64,000 nucleotides of DNA, from contig NC_088921.1 in assembly GCF_038396675.1 (NCBI RefSeq), positions 10,905,001-10,969,000 on the forward strand, in the 5' to 3' direction. The notes beneath the pieces were generated by a model. The model was not told the origin of the DNA and did not search any database. It was given only the letters and a program-made list of their open reading frames with translations. The translations under genes and the position numbers were made by a program. Shown here piece after piece: positions 1 through 10,570 of this stretch (positions are counted from its first letter, which is position 1; every line of letters begins with the position of its first letter). The stretch comes from Hydra vulgaris. Lineage: Eukaryota; Cnidaria; Hydrozoa; Anthoathecata; Hydridae.

Positions 1-360
1 ATAAATTTATGAAAGAATGAGTAATTATACACCTTTTTATTTTTCAGAAAAGCCTTTTTTTTTTGTTTTGGTAATTATAAAAATAATAATAAAAGTTTTA
101 TATAAAAAAAAAGAAAAGAACTATTTTATTATTTTTGTTTATTTATTTATAAATAAGAAAAGAATAGTATATTATCTATACATTTATTTTTTGTTTATAA
201 TTACATATATTTTGTATATATGTAATTATGGACAAAATATATTTTTATGTAATTGTGTGTATGTAGTTATTTATAAATAATCAACAAAATAGAAATTTTT
301 TTTTCAAGTTAAATTAATTGAGTTCAATTTCATTTAAACTACTAGTATAGTTTATTTACC
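1..360. other. AT-rich low-complexity stretch
   Basis: Runs of T and A with no recognisable domain. The 87-codon plus-strand reading frame here is made almost only of F, Y, I, K and L codons and is judged an artefact of base composition. Confidence 0.6.
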
Positions 361-1312
361 TGAATATGATCTCACTTCTGTAACAGATCTAATTTTTTTT
401 ACAGATATCACTTATGTAATAGATTAGAGGTTGCAGTGGCTTGTGAACTTTAACTCTAACAAAACTCAGTTATTTACTACAAACAAAATATTGCAATACT
501 GTTGACATTCCTATATTAATGAATGGCAACTCTCTTACTGAGGCCTCTTCTGTTTGCATCTTCTTGGATTATCACTTACTACTGACCTTTCATGGAAACA
601 ATCAATTGCATGTTTACAATCAGTTGCTAAATTAATATTGGCTAAAGTTGCTTCTTCTTATTGTGCTTGCCATTTTCTTACTCCTGGTCCCATTCTCTAC
701 TTCAACAAATCTTTTATTTATCCCTGTTTGGAATGCTGTTGTCATATTTGGGCTGATATTTCTAATAATGCTCTTTCTCTTCTAAAAAATGCAAAAGAAA
801 TTTCAAAAATGCTCTAAAAACTTTTACTCTAAAAACTTTTATTAGGCAAATAGGTTGTTTTTTTTCTCACACTTTAACACTTTGGAACTCTCTCCCATTT
901 ACATGTTTTCCTAACTCATACAGCCTACAACTTTTCAATTCTTCTGTCGACCCTTTTCTTGCTATGTAACTTTATTATTATTTTTTCTAGTAACTCCCAA
1001 CTTAATAGTGATTGCTTGCAGCTTTGGGGGTTGTCCATAAAGTACGTATGCTTTTCACCGCCAACCACCCCCTCCTTCCCCTCCTTGTATTTTGCCATAC
1101 AATTTTTTGAGTACCCCCTACCTCCCTGAAAGTACCTACACTTTTAACCTACCAACCCAATATTTTATGATATTTTTTTTAATTTAGAGTCTCCATACCT
1201 TTTTAATTGACCTACTTCCCCCCCGACCCCCCGACCCCATCTCAGATACGCCATTTGCAGACCTTTTACTCTCCGAGCGTACGTACTTTATGGACGATCC
1301 ATTGTTGGAGTT
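361..1312 (+). pseudogene. 3' fragment of jockey/CR1-like LINE, interrupted by a MITE
   Basis: The segment matches the C-terminal part and 3' end of the LINE copy at 10.6-14.3 kb. It keeps the peptide LLGLSLTTDLSWK and the block ending in HIWAD, about 554-817, where the longer copy has LLGLTLTSNLSWK and HIWGG. It ends in the family 3' end (AACT..CAACTT.. GCTTGCAGC). The upstream part, about 361-550, corresponds to the region after the catalytic FADD of the reverse transcriptase but has lost its frame. The 3' terminal bases are split by the MITE at 1028-1300 and resume at about 1301 with TTGTTGGAG. No active product is possible. Confidence 0.75.
1028..1300. mobile_element. MITE with about 22-bp terminal inverted repeats inserted in LINE 3' end
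   Basis: Both ends carry TCCATAAAGTACGTA in opposite orientation (left about 1034-1049, right about 1281-1295), preceded by GG-type outer bases. There is no coding capacity, and the interior is C-rich, unlike its surroundings. The interrupted LINE gives the empty site: other LINE copies read GCAGCCTTGTTGG, and here GCAGCTTTG precedes and TTGTTGG follows, which suggests a 3-bp TTG target duplication. That size would fit PIF/Harbinger-like elements, but the superfamily is not certain. Confidence 0.7.
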
Positions 1313-1342
1313 AATCAGAATAATAATTGAATAAGAAAAATA

Positions 1343-2649
1343 TATGCCGTAAAATCGCCTAAGTTCGGTCCCAATGTAACTTCGGTCACCATGTAACTTC
1401 GGTCATTTAAGGAAAAATATAAAAAAAGCATGCAAAACTCAAATTTTACGAAATTTTTTTATCATATAATATTTGTAATTAGTTCGTAAATATGAATCTA
1501 TAAAAAAATAATAATGTTTTTATGCAACCTGCAGAAATAATTCTTTAGCAAAACATCAATTTGAAAAAATGCATACTATTAAAATCTAAAATCTTAAATT
1601 ATTAAAATAAATGATCATATTTAATCTTAGTATTATTAAGAATCACCAAATTAATTATATTTACAAAAAAAAAGTTATCTTTAGAAAATTAACTACTTTT
1701 TTTTATAAAAATTAGTGAAATTTGGAAATACTCTAACTTCGGTCATTCATGGATAAACAAAGGAGACAATGAGCAGTAATATTGTAAAAATGTTGATAAG
1801 TGTTGCAAGTGTAAAATTTATAGGTAACTTTACCTGTAAATTTACCAGCAAATTTTGACAATTTTATAATGGATACACACCATTGTATTTTATTTGAATA
1901 AAAAGTTTGTTCATTATTTCAAAACTAACTGACGGTTCTTTGAGTTCTAAAAATTATCAAGCTTGTGACATTTTTTTTTGGAGATAAAATTACAGTCTAA
2001 TGACAATTGATACTATGGATACTTTGCAAATCCTGTGACAATTGGTGGATCTTGCTGTTCTACTATAATGAGAAAACCTTTTTAACTTAATTGAAAAATA
2101 TATTTTTAATTTTATTAACCAATGGCATAGCAAATGCGATAATGGCTAAAGTAATAAAATAGTTGACTAATTACAATAAAAATTAAAAAAACTACTACAT
2201 ATATTTAAAAAAAGCCTTTTATTTATGTGCTCTTTCTTGTTTTCTTTGGTGCCCCAAAAGACTTCTTTTTTTTAAGCCCGGGGGCGACGCCCTTCTTAGT
2301 TTATTACTAGTATTACCTGAATTTATATCATAATTTTACAATAAAACAACATTTAAAAATTAGTTTTCATTGTTTGTGACATTAAGTTTGTGATACGTCA
2401 TTAGTATTTATATAGCAGCCAGACTTATGAGATGGTATTGAAAGTTTGGTCAAAGTAGATGTTTTTATTGTAAATTAAATATTGAGTACTAGTTTTTATT
2501 TTACATTTTTTTATTTTTACGATATCAATTATCAATATAATTTTCTCTATGTTTCAGGAAAAAAAAAATTTTTTTAAATTTTTTTATTTATGCATGATAA
2601 ATAAATGTTTTAAGCTTAAGTGACCAAACTTAGGCAATTTTACGGTATA
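1343..2649. mobile_element. Non-autonomous DNA element, about 1.3 kb, with 25-bp terminal inverted repeats
   Basis: The left end at 1346-1370 reads GCCGTAAAATCGCC...GTTCGGTC. The reverse complement of 2622-2646 reads ACCGTAAAATTGCC...GTTTGGTC, agreeing at about 22 of 25 positions. Both ends are flanked by ATAT, compatible with a TA or TATA target site. AACTTCGGTCA recurs just inside the left end (about 1378, 1395 and 1733), as subterminal transposase sites often do. No transposase frame is present. A short GC-rich patch (CCCGGGGGCGACGCCC) lies at about 2277-2292. Confidence 0.6.
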
Positions 2650-3784
2650 TATATCTTTTAGCTATATGCTATATAATTTAGAATACTTGTGAAATTTAGA
2701 ATAGACGCAAAGCTCTTTTATGCTGCAGTTTTCATTAAACTTGATTTGCTGTTTTGATTTTTTTAATTTAACTTAAGACAAAATATCATAAAATGAAAAC
2801 TTTTGATCTTTCTTGTACATCTGTTTGTATTTTTCATATTTCATATACATACATCTGTTTGTAATTTCTTTCAAGTTAATTAGTTGTGTTTAGAAACTTT
2901 TTTTTAGTTGCATTTAGAAACACAGTTACCCTCTTTTTTTTAAGTTTATTTGTTGTGTTTAGAAACACAGTTAACTTTTAATTTTTAAGGTTATTAGTTA
3001 TGTTTAGAAGCACAGTTGAATCTTTTTTAGTTAAACTTTTCTTAATAAATAGTTTTTTTTTCCAAACTTTTTTAATGTTTGAAATGTAAACAATATGTAC
3101 ATACATCTCTTAGCATTTTTGTTTTAAGTTTATTGTTGTATTTAGAAACTTTTTTTCAGTTGTATTTAGAAATACAATTAACTTTTTTTTAATAGTGTTT
3201 AGAAACACAGTAAACTTTTTTTTGAAAACATTTAAAAAATCTTTTTATAAAATTATTAATTTTAGTACCCAGTGCTCCTACAAAATTTTGTGTTCTTTTT
3301 TCTACCACATCAAAATTGAAACTTAGCTGAGATGAACCTTTGGGAAAAAATGGTGTAATTATAGGGTATGAACTCTCTGTTGAAGGTATAAAAATCAATA
3401 TTTTCCATGATTTGGCATTATAAGTATTAATATTTTTGTTATACTTTGTTTGTATATTTTTATTTATATATATTTTGTCATGATAAGTATTCAAGAAAAA
3501 GAAAAACTAGATGAATAAAGATTTTTTGAGTATAAAGGAACAATAAGGATGAGATAAACGCTTGAGCAGCGATAATAGTAGTATTTGTATGATTGAGGAA
3601 GAAATGCAATCTTTCAACAATGGACAAAAACTCTGCATCTTGAAAAATGCTTGGCATCTAGAGTTATCCAACTATATTTTCTATGTGTTTTTTGACCTTG
3701 TTTATAAAAGAAAGGACGTTATTAGAAGCACTTGTTTAAATATGACAACAGAGTTCCACACAAAGATGAATAAAAGGTTGATAA
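2649..3784. other. AT-rich region with degenerate repeats and one unrecognised short ORF
   Basis: Apart from the interspersed motif listed separately, only A/T-rich DNA is visible. A 101-codon minus-strand frame at 3189-3494 and a 91-codon plus-strand frame at 3562-3837 resemble nothing I know. The 3' part of the second runs into antisense LINE sequence, so neither is called as a gene. Confidence 0.4.
2876..3216. repeat. Degenerate interspersed repeat built on palindrome GTGTTTAGAAACAC
   Basis: The phrase (G/A)TGTTTAGAAACACAGTTAAC recurs about seven times, diverged, between 2883 and 3212, separated by T-rich spacers. The core TGTTTAGAAACA is palindromic. Confidence 0.55.
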
Positions 3785-3945
3785 ATGTAGAGAATGGAAT
3801 CAGAAGTAAGAAAATGACAAGCAAGGTAAATGATTAACTATAGTAGAGACTAACTTTGCAATGATTGAATGTTTCCATGAGAGTTCAGTTTTTTGAATTG
3901 AATTGAACAATTGATTCAATGTTTTCATGAGAGGTCAGTTAACAA
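3785..3945 (-). pseudogene. Small antisense LINE fragment with local duplication
   Basis: GTAGAGAATGGAATC and TTTCCATGAGAG match the antisense of the LINE C-terminal region (compare 39405-39515). The stretch around TTTCCATGAGAGTTCAG is repeated about 65 bp downstream as TTTTCATGAGAGGTCAG. Confidence 0.5.
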
Positions 3946-4230
3946 AAGTAAAAGAAATTTAGAGAAGATATTAAGTAAAAACTCAAAAAGAGTGTCTCAC
4001 TTATTAAAAAAAGTGTGAATGAAAAAAAAGAGTGAGTGAAAAAAGTCAATATAGAAGTAAAATTAAAATATTTTTTTTTCAGTAACTGCTCCTATCTGTC
4101 ACAGAAAAGAGATCTTCATGATGATTTCATAAAGGAATCATGAAGGAAATCTCAATGAATAAATGAAACATCGTGTAACATCATGAAGGAAATGAAACAT
4201 CATGAAGAAAATCTCAATGAATAAATGAAT

Positions 4231-4286
4231 AAAATTTGAAATGAATAAGTGTGTTATTTCTCACACACTTATTTATTTCAAATTTT
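4231..4286. repeat. Inverted repeat, 23-bp arms
   Basis: AAAATTTGAAATGAATAAGT... at 4231-4253 is mirrored at 4264-4286 with one mismatch and a 10-base loop. No flanking T-tract or gene suggests a transcription terminator, so it is listed as a fold-back only. Confidence 0.7.
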
Positions 4287-4794
4287 TATAAAACAACTTA
4301 AATACTGTGGTTAGAAAAGAATGATTCAATAATTTTGAAATTTTTCTGAGATGCATCTTATAAAGAAAGTTTATTGAGAAAACCAACATCAAAAACCAGC
4401 ATCAAGATATATGATAAATATCAAAAGAATCATATCAAGATATCAATCAACCATATCAAGAGAGCAACCAAGAGGCAACACCCTTGCCTCACTTTATGAA
4501 TGTCTTGCCTCGCTGCCTTCTACCTAATCTTTTTATTTTTTCATTACTATGGTTACAATGAGTCAGCAGTAAAACAAGAAGATTAAATTTATTCATTTAT
4601 GTCTCAATTCAGATAGCAAATAATTAAATAATAAATAATATTCAGGTTTAAATTTAATTTCGGAATTAAATATTTAGACTCAAGATGAGATTTTAGAAGT
4701 ATTTTACTGGTAATAGTCTAGTAATTAATAATAATAGTAACTAGGCAGCAGTTAGAAGCGACAGAGCCATCACCAACAAACATTTCAAACTACA

Positions 4795-6305
4795 CCTCTA
4801 ACTTCCAACAAGGCTGCAAACAATCACTATTAAGTTGTGAGCTACTAGAAAAAAGTATAGAGTTATATAGCAAGGAAAGGATTGGCAGAAGACTTTAAAA
4901 TTTGAAACTGAAATGTTACTTGAAACTGAAAAAACAATAGAGTTATATAACAAGCAGATAGACAGAAGACTTGATAAGTTGAAGGTTGTATGAGTCAGAA
5001 AAACATGAAGATGGGAGAGAGTTCCAAAGGGTTAAAGTGAGAAAAAACAAGACAAATAAAAGTTTTTAGAGCATGCAGGGGCAGTAAAAAAATGAGACTT
5101 TGCTGAATGGCAAAGTTTTAGTAAGTTTTAGTTGATGGAGCTTGAGATGATAGCTTCTAGTATTTGTAAGAAAGAGATTTGTAAAAAAGAAAAGAAAGAG
5201 ACTTTATTAAAACTTTAAACTTTACTTTAGATGGGAAGAAGCTCAAGCTTAGCTGATAGAGTCCATCTTTACAATGCACTTTGTCTAGAAGGGAAAGAGC
5301 ATCATTAGAAGAAATAGCCAAAATATGACAGCTGTATTCAATACAGGGATAAATAAGAGATTTGCAGAGGTAGAGAATAGAACAGGAGTAATAAAATGGT
5401 GAGCACGATAGAAAGAAGCAATCTTAGCAGATGCTATTTTAGCAATCAGTTGTATATATAGTTCAATGAGAGGTCAGTAGTGAACAATAATATCAAGAAG
5501 ATGTAAAAAAAAAAAAAAGGACTTAGAAAGAGGGTTCCCATTTCGTCGATTTAGGAATGTCGACAGTATTGCGATAATTGTTTGCAGTGAATAACTAAGT
5601 TTTAGTGGAAATTAAATGGAATTTAAAATTCACAAGTCACTACAAGCCCCAATTTGTTATAGAACTGAGATCAGATTCAAGATCAATTGCCTGTTTTTAG
5701 CCATTGAAAAGAGAAGATTTTTTGTCAAGGCAGGAGTATAAAGTTAAATCATCAGCAAATAGAGCCACTTTAGATTCAAGTTTGTCAGGACGACAATGTA
5801 GATAAGATACAAAACAAGACCAAGGATCGAATTTTTAGCTACCCTTGAAGTTACTGGAATTAAAGAAGAGTTTTTTTTGGTGTTCATCGATAAAATAAAA
5901 CGAATAGAAAAAAATAATTTGATAATTTCAAAATCAATTTGATAATTTCAAAATCTTTCCCAGATACACTATATGAAGCAAGCTTGTTAAGAAGACCCGC
6001 ATGCCAAACTTTATTGAAAGCTTTAGATATATTAAGAACAATGGGCTATTGCTTTGTCTTACTGCCTCCATCTAATGCACAATAGAATCTTTCAATCACA
6101 GCAGTTAGCAAGTCACCCATAGAGGAAGAAGATCCAAAATTGTATTGTCTGACAGTAAGTTATTTGACTCAAGATAGGATGTTATAAATTTGTTGATTAA
6201 TAACTCAAAGACCTTGCTAATGACAGATAGAAGACTGATTGGACAAAAGTTAGAGAGGTCATGATGTTCTCCAGAAATTTTTAAAATTTTATATGCCACC
6301 GAGTA
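4795..6305 (-). pseudogene. Antisense jockey/CR1-like LINE remnant, reverse transcriptase to 3' end
   Basis: The block starts with the complement of the family 3' end (CTTCCAACAAGGCTGCAAAC, about 4800) and runs up to reverse transcriptase sequence at 6105-6299, where SNFCPISLLSVISKVFE and LESNNLLSD match SNYRPISLLPIISKVFE and LESNNLLSD of the copy at 12.4-13.5 kb. Between them the frame is lost, but recognisable words remain (complement of the SKAF..VWHAG region near 5990-6050). The endonuclease part is absent on this side; 5' leader sequence of the same orientation reappears at 6655. Confidence 0.75.
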
Positions 6306-6654
6306 ATTGGTTAAAAATCTTGCTTTTTAATCTATTTAATCACATATAGACTAATTTCTAGTTTTAACAACATTTAAAAAGTATTTTTTAAAAATATATA
6401 GAATCAGGGTTGCTATTTCATTTGGTCTTGGAACTTTTTTAACATTTATAACATTTTTAATTAACATTAAAAGAAAAAAAATTATAAAGTAATCATTTTT
6501 CAATATACACTTATTTCATTTTTTCAATTTTACACTTATTTTCTCCTCTGCTCTGGTTTTTTGTAAGGATTTCTCTTAATTTGACTTATAAACTTTCATT
6601 GATGGCTCTGATAAAAGTTTTACAGAGCTTTCCACTGATTTGAACTGACTATTA
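6306..6654. other. AT-rich stretch between two antisense LINE parts
   Basis: It separates the reverse transcriptase remnant from the LINE 5' leader remnant and contains no LINE words I recognise. It may be an insertion or decayed LINE body. Confidence 0.35.
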
Positions 6655-7045
6655 ACAAACCCTAAGCTGTAACAAAGGGCTCCAAATATGGCCTTGACAG
6701 TTCACACTAAAAGTATGAACAGGGACACCATCTATGCTCAACATGGCACTGTTAGTACTCTGCTATTTTACAGCTGTTGATGGAATCAACCTCATTGAGA
6801 GCTACCACAGAACCATAAAACTGTGTTATAGTGCAGTATTCTTTTTAGGAGATAATAGAATGAGTTGACTTGTCATACAAACAGAGTCACAAACAAACCC
6901 ATGCATTGAGTCAAAAAGATCCAGCATTCAACATCCTTAACTGGAAACAATACATTATAAATACATCAACGCCAGCCTAAAAGATGAAGAAGGGGTGCAA
7001 GGCTTGTCAACAGATAGAACCTGTTTACCCCTTAAACTTAAACCC
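6655..7045 (-). pseudogene. Antisense LINE 5' leader fragment
   Basis: The reverse complement matches the leader of the near full-length LINE at about 10860-11270. Shared words include AACCCTAAGC, GGCTCCAAATATGGCC, CTGTTGATGGAATCAACCTC and CCCATGCATTGAGTCAA. Together with 4795-6305 it probably represents one antisense LINE whose middle was lost. Confidence 0.7.
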
Positions 7046-7061
7046 CTTTGCCGCTTATTAG

Positions 7062-7530
7062 AACAACTGTTGCAACACACTTTTATAAAGTGTAATTTAT
7101 AATAAAATTTGATGACATAATTAAATAAATTTTTTTTCTTCTTCAGTTTGACTAATATAAAAATTATCCAAATGGCCAGTTATTATAATTTTTGCATTAC
7201 CTATTTTTCTTGCAACTTTTTTCTTTTTCTTATCTTTTTGGATATTTCAAAGTCTTCTAGTTTCAAAATGGCTCTTACTTTTTATAATCTTTTTCTGAAA
7301 CTGGAACTTTATTTTAGGGAAGAATTTAACTAAATTTAAGAGAAAGTTTTTCAATTATTAACAAGCATAAAACTAAAATATAATAACACAAAAAAAACAA
7401 CAAAAAAACAACAGCAAAAAAAAACCCTGTACTTATTCAGGACATAGTGCTTCTCAATAACCCTTGCAACAACACTTGTAAAGGGTAATGTTTAGATAAA
7501 ATTTGATGACATAGTTAAAGAATTAAAACT
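7062..7530 (+). repeat. Diverged direct repeat, two about 70-bp copies
   Basis: Copies at about 7062-7130 and 7455-7530 share AAATTTGATGACATA and the preceding TTGCAACA...TAAAG..GTAAT. The interval between them holds A/T-rich DNA only. Confidence 0.5.
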
Positions 7531-7879
7531 TGACAGAAACTTCTGTAAAATTTGTAGTCAGTTTTGTAACAAATTTTTTTGATCATACTTGTTTATAAAT
7601 TCTAGATTTTTGTATGTGTATTATTAGCTTCAAACCTGTCATCACAATTTAAACGAGGAAGATAAGTTGGTATATCTGCACGCAGATATATCAAATAATT
7701 TAAAAATGTTTTTTAATAACCAAGGAACACGAATTTTATGTTTTGAAGCTTTAGTGTGAAAATACTTTTTAAATTTTCAATATGTTATTTCTTAGATGTT
7801 TCTTCTTATTAAGTGGTACATTTTTTTAAGGTTTTAAAATGACAAGAGAATCAATTTTCTTAGTTAAAATATGTTATGT

Positions 7880-7920
7880 AATTCAGTATGCTTATATATA
7901 ATATATAAGCATATTGAATT
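7880..7920. repeat. Palindrome, 20-bp arms
   Basis: AATTCAGTATGCTTATATAT is followed almost at once by its complement with a single mismatch. Confidence 0.7.
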
Positions 7921-7967
7921 ATCTATTTATATGCTGGGAGGTCACTAACAGGTAGAACACAAGACTT

Positions 7968-8039
7968 TATGACGTGAAAAGTTTTATATGTGGTTTATTT
8001 GTTTTAAATTTATGATGTGAAAAGTTTTATATGTTGTTT
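7968..8039 (+). repeat. Two-copy tandem duplication, period about 43 bp
   Basis: ATGACGTGAAAAGTTTTATA at 7968 recurs as ATGATGTGAAAAGTTTTATA at 8011. Confidence 0.7.
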
Positions 8040-8164
8040 TGTATTTCATAATATTTTAATAGATGCATAAAACTTATTTTGTTTTTCTCAAAAATCTTTC
8101 TTTAAGGTATATTTATTTGTTGATAGTTCAATTTTATACTCCAGTATATAAAAGGTTTTTGATT

Positions 8165-8410
8165 GTTTATAACTGATGATCTTAAATGTAATCTCTCTTC
8201 TGTGTGTTTGCAATGACTGGTAAATTTTAATACAAACAAAAACTTTTTACTGCTTGTAATTATTGCAAAATTTTGATGTTTTTATTTTGATGAATGAAAA
8301 CTCTACTACTGACCACTTGTCAAAACCATGTAAAAAATTTTCAATCGACTACAAAGTTGCTAAAGTTACATCTGCTATTATTGCATCACTTTTTTGTACT
8401 TTTTATTTTT
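8165..8410 (+). pseudogene. Highly decayed LINE C-terminal fragment
   Basis: Scattered words keep the order seen in the LINE at 13.5-13.8 kb: CTCTTCTGT, GGTAAATTTTAATACAAAC, ATGAATG, then AGTTGCTAAAGTTACATCTGC, which matches the family AAATTAGCATCTGCTAAGGTTGCATC. No frame survives. Confidence 0.45.
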
Positions 8411-8586
8411 CTCCTGATTCCTGATTACCTCTGATTCTGATACCTCCATCTCCTGATTACATTTGATTCTGATACTTCTATTTCCTGATTCCTGATTTCC
8501 TCTGATTCTGATACCTCTATCTCCTGATTACCTCTAATTCTGATACTTCCATCTCCTAATTCCTAATTACCTCTGATTCTGATTGA
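8410..8586 (+). repeat. Minisatellite of CTGATTC-rich units
   Basis: About four and a half diverged units, each containing CTCCTGATTACCTCTGATTC and TGATACCTCCAT, with units of variable length. It ends about 30 bases before the acceptor proposed for the exon at 8618. Confidence 0.75.
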
Positions 8587-8617
8587 TTTTTTGGTTTTTA
8601 TTTTTTATTTTTTTAAG

Positions 8618-8697
8618 GAAAACCAATAAGTATATTTTTAAAGACGAAAAGTTATATAATGACACATCTACAATCTTCAACTCAGTACAATTTTGAG
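8618..8697 (+). pseudogene. Candidate exon: middle of an FN3 domain, frameshifted
   Basis: A long T-rich tract ending in TTTTAAG precedes 8618, and a GTATTG donor follows 8697. One frame reads KYIFKDEKLYNDTS. A second frame takes over as QSSTQYNFE, running exactly into the donor. Together they give the C-C'-E-F part of an FN3 domain, including the typical L-x-P/S-x-T-x-Y-x-F pattern. Joined across a 218-bp intron, NFE continues into IRALTSEG of the next exon, as FN3 strand F to G should. The switch of frame means a one-base lesion. The exact acceptor is uncertain; an alternative AAAG lies at 8640-8643. Confidence 0.5.
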
Positions 8698-8915
8698 GTA
8701 TTGAGATATTCCAACAATTTTTTTATTTAATAATAATAAATTAACTACAAATTAATAAAATAATTGCTTAATTTAAATATTTTAACTTTTTGCTTGTAAA
8801 TTGTGACTGTTTATAGATAATTTTAACATTAGTTTTAAATTAAAAAAAAAAAAATTCCTCACCTTACATAAAATAATTTGTTAAGGTATATAACATAAGC
8901 AGACATTTTGTTTAG

Positions 8916-8982
8916 ATACGTGCTCTAACTAGTGAAGGAAAAGGATTAGCAGCTTATTTGACATCAACAACAAATACTCTTG
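8916..8982 (+). CDS. Candidate exon: last strand of an FN3 domain
   Basis: The exon is bounded by TTTGTTTAG and GGTATTTT and is 67 bp long. It reads IRALTSEGKGLAAYLT followed by STTNTL, open throughout, and ends in phase 1. The pattern (V/I)RA-T-S-x-G is the strand F-G signature of FN3 domains. Its length equals that of the exon at 17968-18034, which occupies the same position in the next domain, and the leftover G joins the AT at the start of the exon at 14582 to make a GAT codon. These independent agreements support a real host exon. The protein would be an extracellular or membrane FN3-repeat protein; usherin-like is possible but unproven. Confidence 0.6.
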
Positions 8983-9110
8983 GTATTTTTTATAAATATT
9001 TTATACATTAAACAAAGTACAATTATAATTTAATATTTTTAAAATGCATTTCCACATCTTGAAAGCAGGATATACGCACCAGGCATGATATAAGGCGCAG
9101 GCACCTATAT

Positions 9111-9162
9111 CTTTATAGGGTATCATCAAGTAGCAAAAGCTACTTGTTGATACCCTATAAAG
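9111..9162. repeat. Hairpin, 24-bp arms with 4-base loop
   Basis: CTTTATAGGGTATCATCAAG... (9111-9134), AAAA, then its complement (9139-9162) with one mismatch. It lies inside the intron between FN3 exons 8916 and 14582. Confidence 0.8.
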
Positions 9163-9302
9163 AGTGTGGGCACAGACAGACAAACTGGGCAAAAAAGATC
9201 AAAAGCTTTAAAGTAAAAGTCCTTTTTATAAACTTTATTTGAACAACAACAAAATTCATTTAAACAAAAAATTCTATAAACTGATTTTTTTTACTTTTGA
9301 GA

Positions 9303-9606
9303 AGATGCGGTAGTGGTGTAGTGGTAAGAGCGCTCGCTTTGTAAGCGAGAGGTTCGGAGTTCGACTCCCACCATGTCCCTGGAAGTACCGCGCTCAACTT
9401 AGTTTCTCCGCGCAGCGGCCTTGCTCAGCAAGGTTCGTGTTTCGGAGTTAAAGAGTGAGAGGGTTGTACCACGAATAATGACTTAAAAAATAAAAATATT
9501 AATATTAAAAAAAAAAAAAAAAAAAAAAAATAGTATCCTCCTCCGACTGTAGTGGCCCCCCTACGGGCCTTGGGGAGGTGAATAATCTAAAAAAAAAAAA
9601 AAAAAA
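9303..9606 (+). mobile_element. tRNA-derived SINE, copy 1
   Basis: The head at about 9308-9377 has RNA polymerase III internal promoter elements, an A box in GTGGTGTAGTGGTAAGAGC and a B box in GTTCGACTCCC. It also has an anticodon-arm-like GCTCGCTTTGTAAGCGAG that would present TGT (threonine-like). A family-specific body follows (TTTCTCCGCGCAGCGGCC) and a tail CTGTAGTGGCC...CCTTGGGGAGGTGAAT, ending in poly(A). A second A-run interrupts the body at about 9509-9530. Copies of the same body occur at 17045, 25900 (inverted) and 29322. It is a SINE rather than a tRNA gene because the body and tail recur with it. Confidence 0.85.
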
Positions 9607-9714
9607 GATCAAGAAGTTAAAATTTTTGGAGAACAGAAGTTTGTTATAGCTGTGCGAGTTTGTCATAAGTAATTAGGATTATGGCCAAATTCCCTTAATT
9701 TAAGGCTGGAACTA

Positions 9715-10110
9715 GGGCTAGTTTTTCAGTCATAAGTCAATAATAAATCCATGCATAGATGTTTAATCCATCATGGTTTTCTGGGATATGACTGGGCTGG
9801 CTTGGTGTAGTTAAGAGATAAATCTTTTTACGCTGGTTACTAACAACACAAGACTCTACTGAACGACATAAACAGCACGGACTTACACATTACACCTATA
9901 CACCCTTATGCACATATAGCCTTTTTACATCGTTTGCATGCTTTTTGTTCTTTTATAAAATAAACTATCCTTGTTTGAACTCATTCTTATTTAGGTAATA
10001 TTTTCTTTTAATATATCATATGTGGTTGGAATGTTGAAATGCCAATTTGTATGTTATGTATATGTGGTTATCATGTATAATATTTTCATTTTAGGATTCA
10101 TATAAATATA
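9715..10110 (+). repeat. Dispersed repeat family R, copy 1
   Basis: From GGGCTAGTTTTTCAGTCATA onward the sequence matches 37528-37930 and, inverted, 61090-61495. Shared words include TAATCCATCATGGTTTTC, AACACAAGACTCTACT, AGCACGGACTTACACATTAC and TGTTTGAACTCATTCTTATT. No coding frame or terminal repeat was recognised. Copy 1 is diverged from the two palindrome copies. Confidence 0.75.
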
Positions 10111-10304
10111 TAAGAGCGATTCGTTTTGACTGGCGGCTTTTGACATATTTTGTTGATGGACGTCTTTTTGTTGTTGTTTTGTTATGGTCTCAAAATTACG
10201 TTTCATTCGGATCGTAGAGAAAGCTTTACTTTTTCGGAAACTTCGATTTATTAAGTTTGAAAAATACACTGTACAAGAAAGGGCAACCAGCAGTCCTTAA
10301 AAAC

Positions 10305-10570
10305 CTGAAAAAGTCCTGGACAAACACGCATTTAAGTAGTCAGGTCAGGTTATCCTGACAAACACGCATTTAAGTAGTCAGATCAGGTTATCTGGACAAA
10401 CACGCATTTCCTGGACAAACATGCATTTAAGTAGTCACGCAAGTAAACATGCAAGTCCTGGACGCATTTAAGTAACACGCAAGTCCTGGACGCAAGTCCT
10501 GGACGCATTTAAGTAAACACGCAAGTCCTGGACAAACACGCATTTAAGTAGTCAGATCAGGTTATCCTGC
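10305..10570 (+). repeat. Irregular minisatellite just upstream of LINE
   Basis: It is built from shuffled modules GTCCTGGACAAACACG, CATTTAAGTAGTCAG and ATCAGGTTATCCTG. Units differ by loss or gain of whole modules, typical of slippage. The last module, GGTTATCCTG, also begins the duplicated LINE leader at 10560. Confidence 0.8.

Noticed and set aside
17..280. 87-codon plus-strand open frame
   Set aside because: Composition is F/Y/I/K/L only, as expected from AT-rich DNA; no domain or splice context.
3189..3494. 101-codon minus-strand frame
   Set aside because: Part lies over the degenerate TTTAGAAACAC repeats and no domain was recognised.
4231..4286. Intrinsic terminator
   Set aside because: Eukaryotic context and no adjacent gene; it is just an inverted repeat.
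9308..9380. Functional tRNA-Thr gene
   Set aside because: The cloverleaf is imperfect, and the body and tail that follow recur with it in other copies, so it is a SINE head.
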